Shown here piece after piece: positions 46,790 to 58,895 of a stretch of DNA of 64,000 bases. The first letter of the stretch is position 1. Each line of letters opens with the position of its first letter. Source of the stretch: Tragulus kanchil (Eukaryota; Chordata; Mammalia; Artiodactyla; Tragulidae); contig JAIOJX010000004.1 in assembly GCA_022376925.1 (NCBI GenBank), positions 1,674,001 to 1,738,000 of the forward strand. Reading direction: 5' to 3'. Under the pieces are notes generated by a model that ran no database searches, was not told where the DNA came from, and saw nothing but the letters and a program-made list of their open reading frames with translations. The translations under genes and the position numbers were made by a program.

Positions 46790-47110
46790 AGCTGAGGTCT
46801 CTTCTGAACCTCAGATGCCATATCCAGCTAAATACTGGATCATCCATCTAGATGTTCTACAGTCATCTCAACCTACAGGCCCCAAACCAAACATGGATCT
46901 TCTGTGTTCCAACCCCCACCCTGTGTTCCCAATCAGAATTAACTGCATCACCATTCATCCAGTTCCCATGTCTGAAACCTAGGTGCCCCTTTCTTCTCTC
47001 TTCTTGTTCCTTCACAGCCCATTCCATCTGTAAATCTCATGAAGTCTGTCTTCCAAACAGCTCTCATATTTTCATCTTTCTCTTCAACACTCCTGGAGGT
47101 CATCGATATC
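46790..47110 (+). mobile_element. L2 LINE fragment (upstream of the 3' end), first copy
   Basis: Matches the L2 pre-3' region in order: CATCTAGATGTTCTACAGTC, CATCTCAACCTACAGGCCCC, CCCTGTGTTCCCAATCAGAA, CACCATTCATCCAGTTCCCA, GTCTGAAACCTAGGTGCCCC, CTTCACAGCCCATTCC. Duplicate at about 47977-48300. Confidence 0.72.
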
Positions 47111-47218
47111 CTGACAAACCATTGAAAGATCTCTAATTAGTCTGAAGAGGGTTTTTACCCCTTTCCCCCCTTTTGAGGTCATCCCCGGGTTGCCTCTGAT
47201 AGCAAGAAAGCATGTGGG

Positions 47219-47497
47219 GGGCTTTCCTGGTGGTCTAGTGGGTAAAGAGTCTGCCTTGCAATGCAAAGGGTGCCAGTTAGATCCCTGGCCCGGGGAGATC
47301 CCATACGCCATGGATCAGCTGGACCTGTGTGTCCAATCATGAGCCAGTGCTCTGGAGTGCATGTGCCCAGAGCCGGTGCTCTGCAGCGAGAGAAGCCACC
47401 TCAATGGGAGGCCCACACAGGCCAAAGAATTAAGGTAGATTAAAATAAATAAATGAAGGACCAATAAAAGAGGCCAAAATTAAAAAAAATTAAAAAA
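47219..47497 (+). mobile_element. CHR-2-like SINE (third copy)
   Basis: Third appearance of the insertion described at 46032-46310, produced by duplication 15; identical tail. Confidence 0.9.
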
Positions 47498-48341
47498 GAA
47501 TGCAGGTACATATGAAAACAACAAATACATGAAAAAAAAGCAGAACAAATAGAAAAGTAGAGACATTGTGCATCAGTGACAGTTTTCTGAGCCTCTAGAT
47601 CAAACTGTACCTGAAGCCAAAAAGCAGCCCTGGATATGAGCCAATAAAATTGTCTATTTAGGTTGATTTAAACAGAGATTTTGGTCACTTGCATGAATAA
47701 TAACTCTAACTACCATATTTCATGTCTCTGGCAATAATTTCTTCTAATGGAAAATAGCTATTCTATGGATAGTAATTAGCATGGGCCAGCATAAAGGTAT
47801 TACCTTTCAGGTGTAGCCATAATTCCAGGGTGTAGCAAAAACAACTTTTCAAAATGCCAAGAAATGATTTCCTCACTGAGTAAGCATCAAATTTCATGTT
47901 CTCATGAGCATGTTGCACAAAAGCCTTTAGTAGATGTAATTATAATTGTTCATACATAGTATAATTCTGTATTTCTAGCTGAGGTCTCTTCTGAACCTCA
48001 GATGCCATATCCAGCTAAATACTGGATCATCCATCTAGATGTTCTACAGTCATCTCAACCTACAGGCCCCAAACCAAACATGGATCTTCTGTGTTCCAAC
48101 CCCCACCCTGTGTTCCCAATCAGAATTAACTGCATCACCATTCATCCAGTTCCCATGTCTGAAACCTAGGTGCCCCTTTCTTCTCTCTTCTTGTTCCTTC
48201 ACAGCCCATTCCATCTGTAAATCTCATGAAGTCTGTCTTCCAAACAGCTCTCATATTTTCATCTTTCTCTTCAACACTCCTGGAGGTCATCGATATCCTG
48301 ACAAACCATTGAAAAAGATCTCTAATTAGTCTGAAGAGGGT

Positions 48342-49834
48342 TCTCTCCTTTTGGATTCTGGTTTCCATTCCTTCCCCTCATTTCTTTGTGCCTAGACGTG
48401 GCAAGAACTCTGCTGCTACCACCCTGAGGGATCGCATGAGCCTTTGTCATTCCTTTTTGTAGATAAACCTTCCCTAGACTGTTGGAAGGGGAGGTCCCAT
48501 CTGTTTCTCACTGGGATCCTAACCCTTACATGACTTCTCATGAGCACTTCACTCTCCACAAAGATGACCCTGGAAGGATCCTCCTTTCCTCTCATCCTCT
48601 CCTACACTTCTATTACATAACCTGGAAGGGAGGACGGAGGATGGTGGCAAGGTCAGTTCTGACTTTTAGGAAGCCCTGGGAAGAGGGTTGAGGGCTATCC
48701 AGGACCAAATGTTGAAAACTCCTTTTATACTAAGGGTCTAACTCCTCTTTGCCCATTGTTTGGGCCCTTCTTGTCAATTCTGGAGCAACAGGGAAAATAT
48801 GGCTGGCTATCCTCTTACATCATCTGGTGCAGGACTTAATCAAGCTGCCAAACACACACTAGCTTTGTCACCATAGATCTTTCCATTGCTAGCTTCTGTT
48901 CACTGTCTCTTACTAAAGATTTGCCTTGAATGCTTACGGGTAGGCAGTACTTGGGTGGCTAGAGGTTGCTTCTACCTAGAAGCAAGACAGACGAGGAAAG
49001 CAGAACAAGCATCCCTAATCCACCCTAGTCTGTAGTGAGCTTTTTTTCTTTTTTTCTTTTTTTTTTAATAACACAAGCTTATTATCTTACAGTTGTGCTG
49101 ATCACAAGTCCAAAGCAAATCTTGGTGTGCTCAAATTAAGGTGTTGGCAGGGTTGTGTTCCTTTCCAGAGGACCTGGTTTCAGGACCTAATGGAGCTCAA
49201 GTTCTTCATGTCTCTTTGCAGAAAAGACTTCAGAGAGACAGAGTGATAGTAAGAAATGGATTCAGATTCAGAGAAAAGCACACTCCACAGACAGAGTGTG
49301 GGCCATTGCAGAGGGCGATTCCAGCAGCCTTTAGTGAACTTTTGCATTGGAGAATCTCATGTTTGTGTAGCACATTGCAGTTTAACAAGAGCTTTTATCC
49401 CCTATCACCTGGCACATGGCTGAGTGATCAAATGTAATAAATGTTTTATAAATGATTGAATGATATGTAGAGTCATATTCTCCTCTTGAAAATAACTATA
49501 TGAAGCAGGCAGAACAGGAACTACCATTCCCATTTTACAGACAAGGAAACTGGAACCCAAGGAGGTAGAGTAGGTTTTATGAGATGAAACAGTCAGCAGC
49601 TATAGCAGTTCAAACCAGAATGTGGGTGTATTGGGCGCCTACACCAGTTCATTTTGAAAGAAGACTGGTCTGCTGTCAGAAAAGGGAAGGGCTCCTGGAG
49701 GGGGTGGGGGGTGGGATCAGGTTCCACGTCGACAGGCACTACCACAGCCTAGCTTGGAGCTGCCATGGGGATCTGCTGAGGAGGCAGAAGTTCAGGCTGC
49801 TAACGGGTAGGGAATTGAGCAAAAGGAAAAAGAA
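48342..49834. other. Single-copy block with possible LTR and MIR relics
   Basis: No gene recognised. Three weak cues are present. An old repeat-like segment lies at about 49066-49170 (AAGCTTATTATCTTACAGTT, AAGGTGTTGGCAGGGTTGTG). A segment at 49170-49320 containing CACACTCCACAGACAGAGTG resembles part of a ruminant endogenous-retrovirus LTR. A minus-strand MIR core lies at about 49390-49570 (CCCATTTTACAGACAAGGAA ACTGG). Assignments are by memory of pattern only. Confidence 0.35.
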
Positions 49835-52246
49835 AAAGACTTTCTGGTGCCAAGACTCCAGGGAAATATTTGTTGACTTTTTGCTCCGTATCGACTACTT
49901 CCAACTAGGCTTTGAAGCTAACTTTTTGATATAAAGGCTCCCTGGGGGGCAGTGGGGGGAGCTCAGGCCCTTGTTGCTGTGGTTCTCCAGCCAGCCACAA
50001 GGCCACAGCAGCTCCAGGAAGACGCCTGAATTACATGGAAAGTGATGAGGAACTACGGAGAAAACAGAGAGAACTCCCAGGAAAGTGGAAACAGAAAAAC
50101 AAGAATTTAAGAGGAAAAACAAGTTCTGCTACAGAGATGGGACAGTAGCCACAAGTGCTGTGTCTTTGGGATGCCAAAGGTGCTTCTCCCTGAGTCCCTC
50201 ACCACAAAACCCTGCCAATACAAAACTGAACAAGAGAAGTCCAAGGCAACCAGCAGTCCTAGCTCTCAGAAAAATATCTTAAAATGGATTTCTGGGTGGA
50301 GGGATCTTCTGAAAATGTAGATGTGAACATTGACATATAGTCCTTGACTGTGGGTTCTTCTTGCTCTCTGTCACCCACAGAATGAAGTCTGTGCTTCTCC
50401 ACAGAGCTCACAGGCACTACTGAGTTTCTCTCTCCACATCCAGCATTTTTCTTGAATCTGGGCACCTGTGCAGGTTTTCTTGCCCCCTTGTCTAATTCCC
50501 ATTGATCCTAAGGGTTGAGGTTCAACGTTATTTTCTCCAGGGACACTCTACAATCCCATTTCCACCCCTACATAAAGTCAAGAGCTCCTTTTATATATCT
50601 CTGTGGTATTGTGGACATTTTATGTGAATCACACAGCCTGCTCCAACAAGGGCATGTGTGTTGCACCATGACTATATCTCCCACATGAAGCAGAGGCCCT
50701 GGCCCTTAGGAAATGTCCATTAAGTCTCTGTTGAACAAATAAGTGGGAGAAAAATTCGATATCTCCATAAGAACCTTCCATCTCATGAACCAAGGTAGGA
50801 AAGGGAAATAACCAAGTATGGGTGGGGGTTTGGGAGAGAGGATTTAAGCAAAGAGGCGTTTTCTAAGGACAGAAACCCAGAGAAATAAATAGTCTCTAAT
50901 CTAGAGGTCAGCAAAAAGCATATTATCTCCTTGAAAATTGTGCAGTTATAATTGCCTTTGGTAGGAAGAAGGGTCTTCTTAGAAGTCCTGGGAGAGATTT
51001 GGAGATGTCTTTCTGTAAGATAAAAAAAAAAGTGGAGAGCGGAAAAAGCAAAAGACTTTCTGATGCCAAGAGTCCAGGGAAATATTTGTTGACTTTGTGC
51101 TCCGTATCGACTACTTCCAACTAGCCTTTGAAGCTAACTTTTGATATAAAGGCTCCTGGGGCAGTGGGGGGAGCTCAGGCCCTTGTTGCTGTGGTTCTCC
51201 AGCCAGCCACAAGGCCACAGCAGCTCCAGGAAGACGCCTGAATTACATGGAAAGTGATGAGGAACTACGGAGAAAACAGAGAGAACTCCCAGGAAAGTGG
51301 AAACAGAAAACAAGAATTTAAGAGGAAAAACAAGTTCTGCTACAGAGATGGGACAGTAGCCACAAGTGCTGTGTCTTTGGGATGCCAAAGGTGCTTCTCC
51401 CTGAGTCCCTCACCACAAAACCCTGCCAATACAAAACTGAACAAGAGAAGTCCAAGGCAACCAGCAGTCCTAGCTCTCAGAAAAATATCTTAAAATGGAT
51501 TTCTGGGTGGAGGGATCTTCTGAAAATGTAGATGTGAACATTGACATATAGTCCTTGACTGTGGGTTCTTCTTGCTCTCTGTCACCCACAGAATGAAGTC
51601 TGTGCTTCTCCACAGAGCTCACAGGCACTACTGAGTTTCTCTCTCCACATCCAGCATTTTTCTTGAATCTGGGCACCTGTGCAGGTTTTCTTGCCCCCTT
51701 GTCTAATTCCCATTGATCCTAAGGGTTGAGGTTCAACGTTATTTTCTCCAGGGACACTCTACAATCCCATTTCCACCCCTACATAAAGTCAAGAGCTCCT
51801 TTTATATATCTCTGTGGTATTGTGGACATTTTATGTGAATCACACAGCCTGCTCCAACAAGGGCATGTGTGTTGCACCATGACTATATCTCCCACATGAA
51901 GCAGAGGCCCTGGCCCTTAGGAAATGTCCATTAAGTCTCTGTTGAACAAATAAGTGGGAGAAAAATTCGATATCTCCATAAGAACCTTCCATCTCATGAA
52001 CCAAGGTAGGAAAGGGAAATAACCAAGTATGGGTGGGGGTTTGGGAGAGAGGATTTAAGCAAAGAGGCGTTTTCTAAGGACAGAAACCCAGAGAAATAAA
52101 TAGTCTCTAATCTAGAGGTCAGCAAAAAGCATATTATCTCCTTGAAAATTGTGCAGTTATAATTGCCTTTGGTAGGAAGAAGGGTCTTCTTAGAAGTCCT
52201 GGGAGAGATTTGGAGATGTCTTTCTGTAAGAATAAAAGTAGAAAAT
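49835..52246. repeat. Tandem duplication 16 (spacing 1211-1216 bp, ~20-bp spacer)
   Basis: 49835 to about 51020 recurs from 51051 to about 52231-52246. The first ~130 bp of the second copy carry several differences: GGTGCCAAGACTCC versus GATGCCAAGAGTCC, TTTTTGCTCC versus TTTGTGCTCC, and CTCCCTGGGGGGCAG versus CTCCTGGGGCAG. The rest is nearly identical. Higher divergence at a copy's edge recurs at several junctions. No repeat family or gene recognised inside. Confidence 0.94.
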
Positions 52247-52872
52247 AAAAATCCACCAAGTGTCTGTGTATGTCCAAAAAGAGATCACACACAACCGAAT
52301 AAGTGAGTAAGACAGTCAATGTGGTGTTGACGTAGTTACCCCAACTAGAGGGACAAACAGTTTCTCAGCTCCGGCCAATTGTTGAAATGCAAGAATGCAG
52401 GGCGCTGCTTGCCAGAGACGCCAGAAGTACATGTGGTCTCTCTCTGTATGTATGTGAGTCTCTCTAACTTGTTTATATTTTTAAAAATCAACTTGTGTGA
52501 GCGCTGACGTTCCAATGTTTGACCTTCGTACCAACAAACCTGGCTTCCCTTGGGTCTGTTTATCTAAGCAGGCTGACACCAAAACTCCAGAAAACATAAT
52601 TCACCACTGAAAGAAAGTGATCAATACCTGAATAACTAAATTAGGATAGAGATTTGTCTTCACCAATTATTCAGCACATAAGTAGTCAATAAATAGCTGC
52701 TGGGTGGGAGAAAGAGGCTAAGAGTAAAGAACGTACTGTGTATGCCTGCAGTTTATGATTTCTACCACAAGATGGCAAACTCTTTTTTCAGAAGATGAAA
52801 GCATAAAATTGGAGATTTCTGAGTGGGAAGATTTACCTTAAAACAATTCTTTAAAGAAACAACATCTTTTTA

Positions 52873-52950
52873 GGGCTTCGCTGGTTGTCCAGTGGGCAAA
52901 GAGTCTGCCTTTCAGTGCAAGGAACACCAGTTCGATCCCTGGAGCGGGAG
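52873..52950 (+). mobile_element. CHR-2-like SINE head, 3'-truncated, facing a second SINE
   Basis: Only the first ~75 bp of the SINE are present (GGGCTTCGCTGGTTGTCCAG to CCAGTTCGATCCCTGGAGCG). It then runs into unrelated sequence and, from 52988, a full minus-strand SINE. Truncation at the 3' side is unusual for target-primed insertion. Duplicate at 53975-54052. Confidence 0.85.
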
Positions 52951-52987
52951 GACAATGTGCCGGAGTCTTCCTAACTCTTAGGTAAAT

Positions 52988-53269
52988 TTTTTTTTTTTAA
53001 GATTTTTTTTTTCTTCCTTGGCCACTTCTATTGGTCTTTCATTTATTTTCATCCATCTTTGTTCTTTGGCCTGTGTGGGCCTCCCATTGCAGTTGTCTCT
53101 CTCACTGCAGAGCACCGGCTCTGGGTACATGCGCTCCAGAGCCCTGGCTCAGTAGTTGAACACATTGGTCCAGCCGCTCTACCGCACGTGGGATCTTCAC
53201 CAGGGATCGAACTGGTGTTCCTTGCACTGAAAGGCAGTGTGCCTACCCACTGGGCCACCAGGGAAGCCC
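52988..53269 (-). mobile_element. CHR-2-like SINE, minus strand, with converted head
   Basis: Minus-strand SINE core 53020-53269 with A-tail as T-runs at 52988-53012. Its head region 53200-53237 is the exact reverse complement of 52905-52942 in the neighbouring plus-strand SINE head and departs from the family consensus. The equivalent region of the second copy (about 54306-54343) retains consensus (GATCGAACCGGCGCCCCTTG). Confidence 0.9.
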
Positions 53270-54121
53270 TATTACATAAAATATTTTAAAGGAAAGCTTA
53301 ACAATATTATTAATATTAATACACAGAAAAACATTTGCCATTAAGCATAGATAACCAGAAAAATGACCATAAGACTAATACAATTGTAAAATTCTCACGT
53401 ATCTCCTACAAGTATATGAAGTGGTTGGGATGTGGGACTAGAGAACATAGAGGAACTTTAATTAAGGGAGCTCCGGCCAATTGTTGAAATGCAAGAATGC
53501 AGGGCGCTGCTTGCCAGAGACGCCAGAAGTACATGTGGTCTCTCTCTGTATGTATGTGAGTCTCTCTAACTTGTTTATATTTTTAAAAATCAACTTGTGT
53601 GAGCGCTGACGTTCCAATGTTTGACCTTCGTACCAACAAACCTGGCTTCCCTTGGGTCTGTTTATCTAAGCAGGCTGACACCAAAACTCCAGAAAACATA
53701 ATTCACCACTGAAAGAAAGTGATCAATACCTGAATAACTAAATTAGGATAGAGATTTGTCTTCACCAATTATTCAGCACATAAGTAGTCAATAAATAGCT
53801 GCTGGGTGGGAGAAAGAGGCTAAGAGTAAAGAACGTACTGTGTATGCCTGCAGTTTATGATTTCTACCACAAGATGGCAAACTCTTTTTTCAGAAGATGA
53901 AAGCATAAAATTGGAGATTTCTGAGTGGGAAGATTTACCTTAAAACAATTCTTTAAAGAAACAACATCTTTTTAGGGCTTCGCTGGTTGTCCAGTGGGCA
54001 AAGAGTCTGCCTTTCAGTGCAAGGAACACCAGTTCGATCCCTGGAGCGGGAGGACAATGTGCCGGAGTCTTCCTAACTCTTTGGTAAATTTTTTTTTTTT
54101 AAGATTTTTTTTTTCTTCCTT

Positions 54122-54375
54122 GGCCACTTCTATTGGTCTTTCATTTATTTTCATCCATCTTTGTTCTTTGGCCTGTGTGGGCCTCCCATTGCAGTTGTCT
54201 CTCTCACTGCAGAGCACCGGCTCTGGGTACATGCGCTCCAGAGCCCTGGCTCAGTAGTTGAACACATTGGTCCAGCCGCTCTACCGCACGTGGGATCTTC
54301 ACAGGCCAGGGATCGAACCGGCGCCCCTTGCACTGCAAGGCAGTGTGCCTACCCACTGGGCCACCAGGGAAGCCC
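54122..54375 (-). mobile_element. CHR-2-like SINE, minus strand, consensus-like copy
   Basis: Duplicate of the SINE at 53020-53269 by tandem duplication 17, with an intact consensus head. The partner head fragment lies at 53975-54052. Confidence 0.9.
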
Positions 54376-55156
54376 TATTACATAAAATATTTTAAAGGAA
54401 AGCTTAACAATATTATTAATATTAATACACAGAAAAACATTTGCCATTAAGCATAGATAACCAGAAAAATGACCATAAGACTAATACAATTGTAAAATTC
54501 TCACGTATCTCCTACAAGTATATGAAGTGGTTGGGATGTGGGACTAGAGAACATAGAGGAACTTTAATTAAGGGAGCTAAGGAGACTGTACCTGAAGTTT
54601 CTGAAAAATCATTGCTAAAGGCATTATTCCATTCATATCTCCTAAAAACCATGATAATGATCCAGGCAGTCATAAAGAAGGATATTCCTGGACAAGAACT
54701 GCTCAGCCCAAAGGGCTTCCTAGTGGAGAGTTACATTAAGCCAATTTTGGAAACCCTGATAAATAACAAGTTATCACACAAAAATCCAGGGTAAGAACAA
54801 CCTGCTCACTCATATTCACATGTTTAGTATCAACTTCCTCCAGTTTGAGGAATGCTTAGTTACTTGGCAGATGGTAAGTAAAGAGATTCAGATAAAGCTC
54901 CTGAATATGAGGAAGCATCTCCTAATTCTTGACTGGGAAAAGCCATAATAGCCACAAAAATTAGCCACAAAAACCTAATAGAATGCACTCTTCTGTTCTT
55001 CTTATGAATTCATATCTGCAGCTTAGAGAAGGAATTCCATTTAAGCACCCATCCCCTGGAGCAGTTTATACTTTCATTTTGCCATTTGACAAATATTTAT
55101 GAAGCAACTAAAAAATGTCAGAGACTATGAAGAAATCAAAATTGCTTAATGGGGTT

Positions 55157-55370
55157 GTGGTTGTTGTTTAGTTGGTAAGTCATGTTTGACTCTTCTGAGA
55201 CCTCATGGACTGTAGCCCACTGGTGTCTTCTTTCCATGGGATTTCCCAGGCAAGAATACTGCAGTGGGTTGCTATTCCCTTCTCCAGGAGGTCTTACCAA
55301 CTCAGGGATCTAACCTGCATCTCCTGTATTGGCAGATGGGTTCTCTACCAATGAGTCACCAAGGTAGCCT
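55157..55370 (-). mobile_element. BOV-A2 SINE with perfect 11-bp target-site duplication (first copy)
   Basis: Minus-strand BOV-A2: plus cues TTGTTTAGTTGGTAAGTCAT, TTTCCCAGGCAAGAATACTG, CAGTGGGTTGCTATTCCCTT and CCTGTATTGGCAGATGGGTT. Target-site duplication TTAATGGGGTT at 55146-55156 and 55371-55381. Confidence 0.95.
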
Positions 55371-56265
55371 TTAATGGGGTTACAAATTAACATACCTAAG
55401 AGGTGTCAGGTGAGAAAGATAATGAAAGAAGCAGTCTAATGTAAGAGGTTAGGGAGAGTTGGGGGCTGCAGTGAACTGGAGAGGACAATCCACTTTTGAA
55501 AGGGGAGACTTAACTGCAGTCCATAATAGCAAGGCAGGAATGTGATACCTGCATTGACAGAACTTCAGATATTTCAACAGAAACATCACTGCACAATAGT
55601 CATTATATTTAGGGGGAAATTCACAGGTAGGAGGAATACCTCCATAATTTTAAAAGCTGGCAAGTAATTCAAAAAAGTTTTAAATAATCTAAAGGCCAAA
55701 GAAAACATATCTACAGAGGGGATGCAATTCAAGGGCCCCTGTGGGTGGCCTTTATGTGTGTGAGTCTCAGCCTTTGGGGGCTGTGTGTTGGATATTCCTG
55801 GACAAGAACTGCTCAGCCCAAAGGGCTTCCTAGTGGAGAGTTACATTAAGCCAATTTTGGAAACCCTGATAAATAACAAGTTATCACACAAAAATCCAGG
55901 GTAAGAACAACCTGCTCACTCATATTCACATGTTTAGTATCAACTTCCTCCAGTTTGAGGAATGCTTAGTTACTTGGCAGCTGGTAAGTAAAGAGATTCA
56001 GATAAAGCTCCTGAATATGAGGAAGCATCTCCTAATTCTTGACTGGGAAAAGCCATAATAGCCACCAAAATTAGCCACAAAACCTAATAGAATGCACTCT
56101 TCTGTTATTCTTATGAATTCATATCTGCAGCTTAGAGAAGGAATTCCATTTAAGCACCCATCCCCTGGAGCAGTTTATACTTTCATTTTGCCATTTGACA
56201 AATATTTATGAAGCAACTAAAAAATGTCAGAGACTATGAAGAAATCAAAATTGCTTAATGGGGTT

Positions 56266-56479
56266 GTGGTTGTTGTTTAGTTGGTAAGTCATGTTTGACT
56301 CTTCTGAGACCTCATGGACTGTAGCCCACTGGTGTCTTCTTTCCATGGGATTTCCCAGGCAAGAATACTGCAGTGGGTTGCTATTCCCTTCTCCAGGAGG
56401 TCTTACCAACTCAGGGATCTAACCTGCATCTCCTGTATTGGCAGATGGGTTCTCTACCAATGAGTCACCAAGGTAGCCT
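56266..56479 (-). mobile_element. BOV-A2 SINE (second copy from duplication 18)
   Basis: Duplicate of 55157-55370 with the same TTAATGGGGTT flanks (56255-56265 and 56480-56490). Confidence 0.95.
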
Positions 56480-56705
56480 TTAATGGGGTTACAAATTAAC
56501 ATACCTAAGAGGTGTCAGGTGAGAAAGATAATGAAAGAAGCAGTCTAATGTAAGAGGTTAGGGAGAGTTGGGGGCTGCAGTGAACTGGAGAGGACAATCC
56601 ACTTTTGAAAGGGGAGACTTAACTGCAGTCCATAATAGCAAGGCAGGAATGTGATACCTGCATTGACAGAACTTCAGATATTTCAACAGAAACATCACTG
56701 CACAA

Positions 56706-58895
56706 TAGTCATTATATTTAGGGGGAAATTCACAGGTAGGAGGAATACCTCCATAATTTTAAAAGCTGGCAAGTAATTCAAAAAAGTTTTAAATAATCTA
56801 AAGGCCAAAGAAAACATATCTACAGAGGGGATGCAATTCAAGGGCCCCTGTGGGTGGCCTTTATGTGTGTGAGTCTCAGCCTTTTGGGGGCTGTGTGTTG
56901 GGAGATAAGACATGTTCACAAATAACTCCAATACAGAACATGGTGATAAGTGTTGTGAGAGCAAGACAAAGCACTGAAGGAATTCAGAGGAAGTAGGAAT
57001 GACTTTATAGTGAAGTCCTACATAGGGAATGAGGGTTTGTTTTTTTCTTTTCTTTTTTTTTTTTAATTTTTATAGAGTTTTGTTGTTCACAGACATGTAT
57101 GTGACCAGATCAGTCATATGCATATCCCTGGCCCCTTCCCACCTCCCAGTTCCCCCCATCCCACCCATCCAGGCCATCTCACAGTGCCCCTGCAGGATCT
57201 CCTATTCTCATAGCACAATGACAATAGCTACCTTTTTCACATATGATAGTATAGGTTTCCATGTTACTCCCTCTATGTCTTCCACCCACTGTTCATTCCC
57301 CACAATGTCCATATGTCTGTTCTCTATGTCTGTTTTTCCATCACTTCACTGTGTGTATTACCATTACCCTCTTACTAGATTCCATGTATATGTGTTAGTA
57401 TACTGTACTTGTCTTTCTCTTTTTGACTTACTTCACTTTTTATAACAGGTTCTAGAGCCAGCCACTTCATTAAGGCTGATTCTTCTGCATTTCTTTTTAC
57501 AGCTGAAAAGTACTCCATCGTATATATGTACCAGAGCTTTTGTGTCCATTCATTCATTGATGGACATCTAGGTTGCTTTCATGTTCTACCTATTGTATAG
57601 AGCTGCAGTGAACATTGGGGTACAGGTGCTTCTTTCAGTTTTGATTTCATCTGGGTATAACCCTAATAGTGGGATTGCTGGGTCGTATGGTGCTTCTCTT
57701 TTTAGTTTTTTCAAGAATCTCCACTGTCCTCCATAGCAGCTGTATCAATTGACATTCCCATCAGCAATGCAAGAGTGTTCCTTTTCTCCACATCCACTCA
57801 CAGTAGTCATTATATTTAGGGGGAAATTCACAGGTAGGAGGAATACCTCCATAATTTTAAAAGCTGGCAAGTAATTCAAAAAAGTTTTAAATAATCTAAA
57901 GGCCAAAGAAAACATATCTACAGAGGGGATGCAATTCAAGGGCCCCTGTGGGTGGCCTTTATGTGTGTGAGTCTCAGCCTTTTGGGGGCTGTGTGTTGGG
58001 AGATAAGACATGTTCACAAATAACTCCAATACAGAACATGGTGATAAGTGTTGTGAGAGCAAGACAAAGCACTGAAGGAATTCAGAGGAAGTAGGAATGA
58101 CTTTATAGTGAAGTCCTACATAGGGAATGAGGGTTTGTTTTTTTCTTTTCTTTTTTTTTTTTAATTTTTATAGAGTTTTGTTGTTCACAGACATGTATGT
58201 GACCAGATCAGTCATATGCATATCCCTGGCCCCTTCCCACCTCCCAGTTCCCCCCATCCCACCCATCCAGGCCATCTCACAGTGCCCCTGCAGGATCTCC
58301 TATTCTCATAGCACAATGACAATAGCTATCTTTTTTCACATATGATAGTATAGGTTTCCATGTTACTCCCTCTATGTCTTCCACCCACTGTTCATTCCCC
58401 ACAATGTCCATATGTCTGTTCTCTATGTCTGTTTTTCCATCACTTCACTGTGTGTATTACCATTACCCTCTTACTAGATTCCATGTATATGTGTTAGTAT
58501 ACTGTACTTGTCTTTCTCTTTTTGACTTACTTCACTTTTTATAACAGGTTCTAGAGCCAGCCACTTCATTAAGGCTGATTCTTCTGCATTTCTTTTTACA
58601 GCTGAAAAGTACTCCATCGTATATATGTACCAGAGCTTTTGTGTCCATTCATTCATTGATGGACATCTAGGTTGCTTTCATGTTCTACCTATTGTATAGA
58701 GCTGCAGTGAACATTGGGGTACAGGTGCTTCTTTCAGTTTTGATTTCATCTGGGTATAACCCTAATAGTGGGATTGCTGGGTCGTATGGTGCTTCTCTTT
58801 TTAGTTTTTTCAAGAATCTCCATACTGTCCTCCATAGCAGCTGTATCAATTGACATTCCCATCAGCAATGCAAGAGTGTTCCTTTTTCTCCACAT
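56706..58895. repeat. Tandem duplication 19 (spacing 1098 bp)
   Basis: 56706 to about 57798 recurs from 57804 to about 58895. It includes unique DNA plus the 3' part of a minus-strand L1. The first copy breaks off inside the L1 at CACATCCACTC. Differences: TCTCCACTGTCC versus TCTCCATACTGTCC and a T-run length. Confidence 0.95.
57045..57798 (-). mobile_element. LINE-1 3' end, minus strand, duplicate copy
   Basis: Starts with the L1 A-tail seen as T-runs (57045-57065), then 3' UTR (CATGTATGTGACCAGATCAG) and the end of ORF2 ([18 protein letters not shown], minus-strand frame 57557-57375). It ends where duplication 19 breaks. Confidence 0.92.

Larger units (their letters stand above)
46008..48341. 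repeat. Tandem duplication 15 (spacing 1187 bp, ~44-bp spacer)
   Basis: 46008 to about 47150 recurs from 47195 to about 48341. Differences include ATTGAAAGATC versus ATTGAAAAAGATC. Spacer 47151-47194 is C/T-rich (TTACCCCTTTCCCCCC...) and matches neither flank cleanly. The left part coincides with sequence already doubled by duplication 14, giving three copies of 44855-45083. Confidence 0.94.
52367..54576. repeat. Tandem duplication 17 (spacing 1102-1106 bp)
   Basis: 52367-53470 recurs at 53469-54576, abutting with AG shared at the junction. Copies differ in a 38-bp tract and adjacent 4-bp gap inside the minus-strand SINE (53200-53237 versus the equivalent near 54306-54343). Confidence 0.95.
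54680..56900. repeat. Tandem duplication 18 (spacing about 1110 bp)
   Basis: 54680-55789 recurs at 55790-56900 without spacer (shared TTGG at the junction). Small differences: GCAGATGG versus GCAGCTGG, CCACAAAAATT versus CCACCAAAATT, TGTTCTTC versus TGTTATTC, and homopolymers. Confidence 0.95.

Noticed and set aside
54441..54794. 117-codon plus-strand frame
   Set aside because: No recognisable domain, it starts just after a duplicated SINE and spans the boundary of duplication 17; no splice or promoter context supports it.
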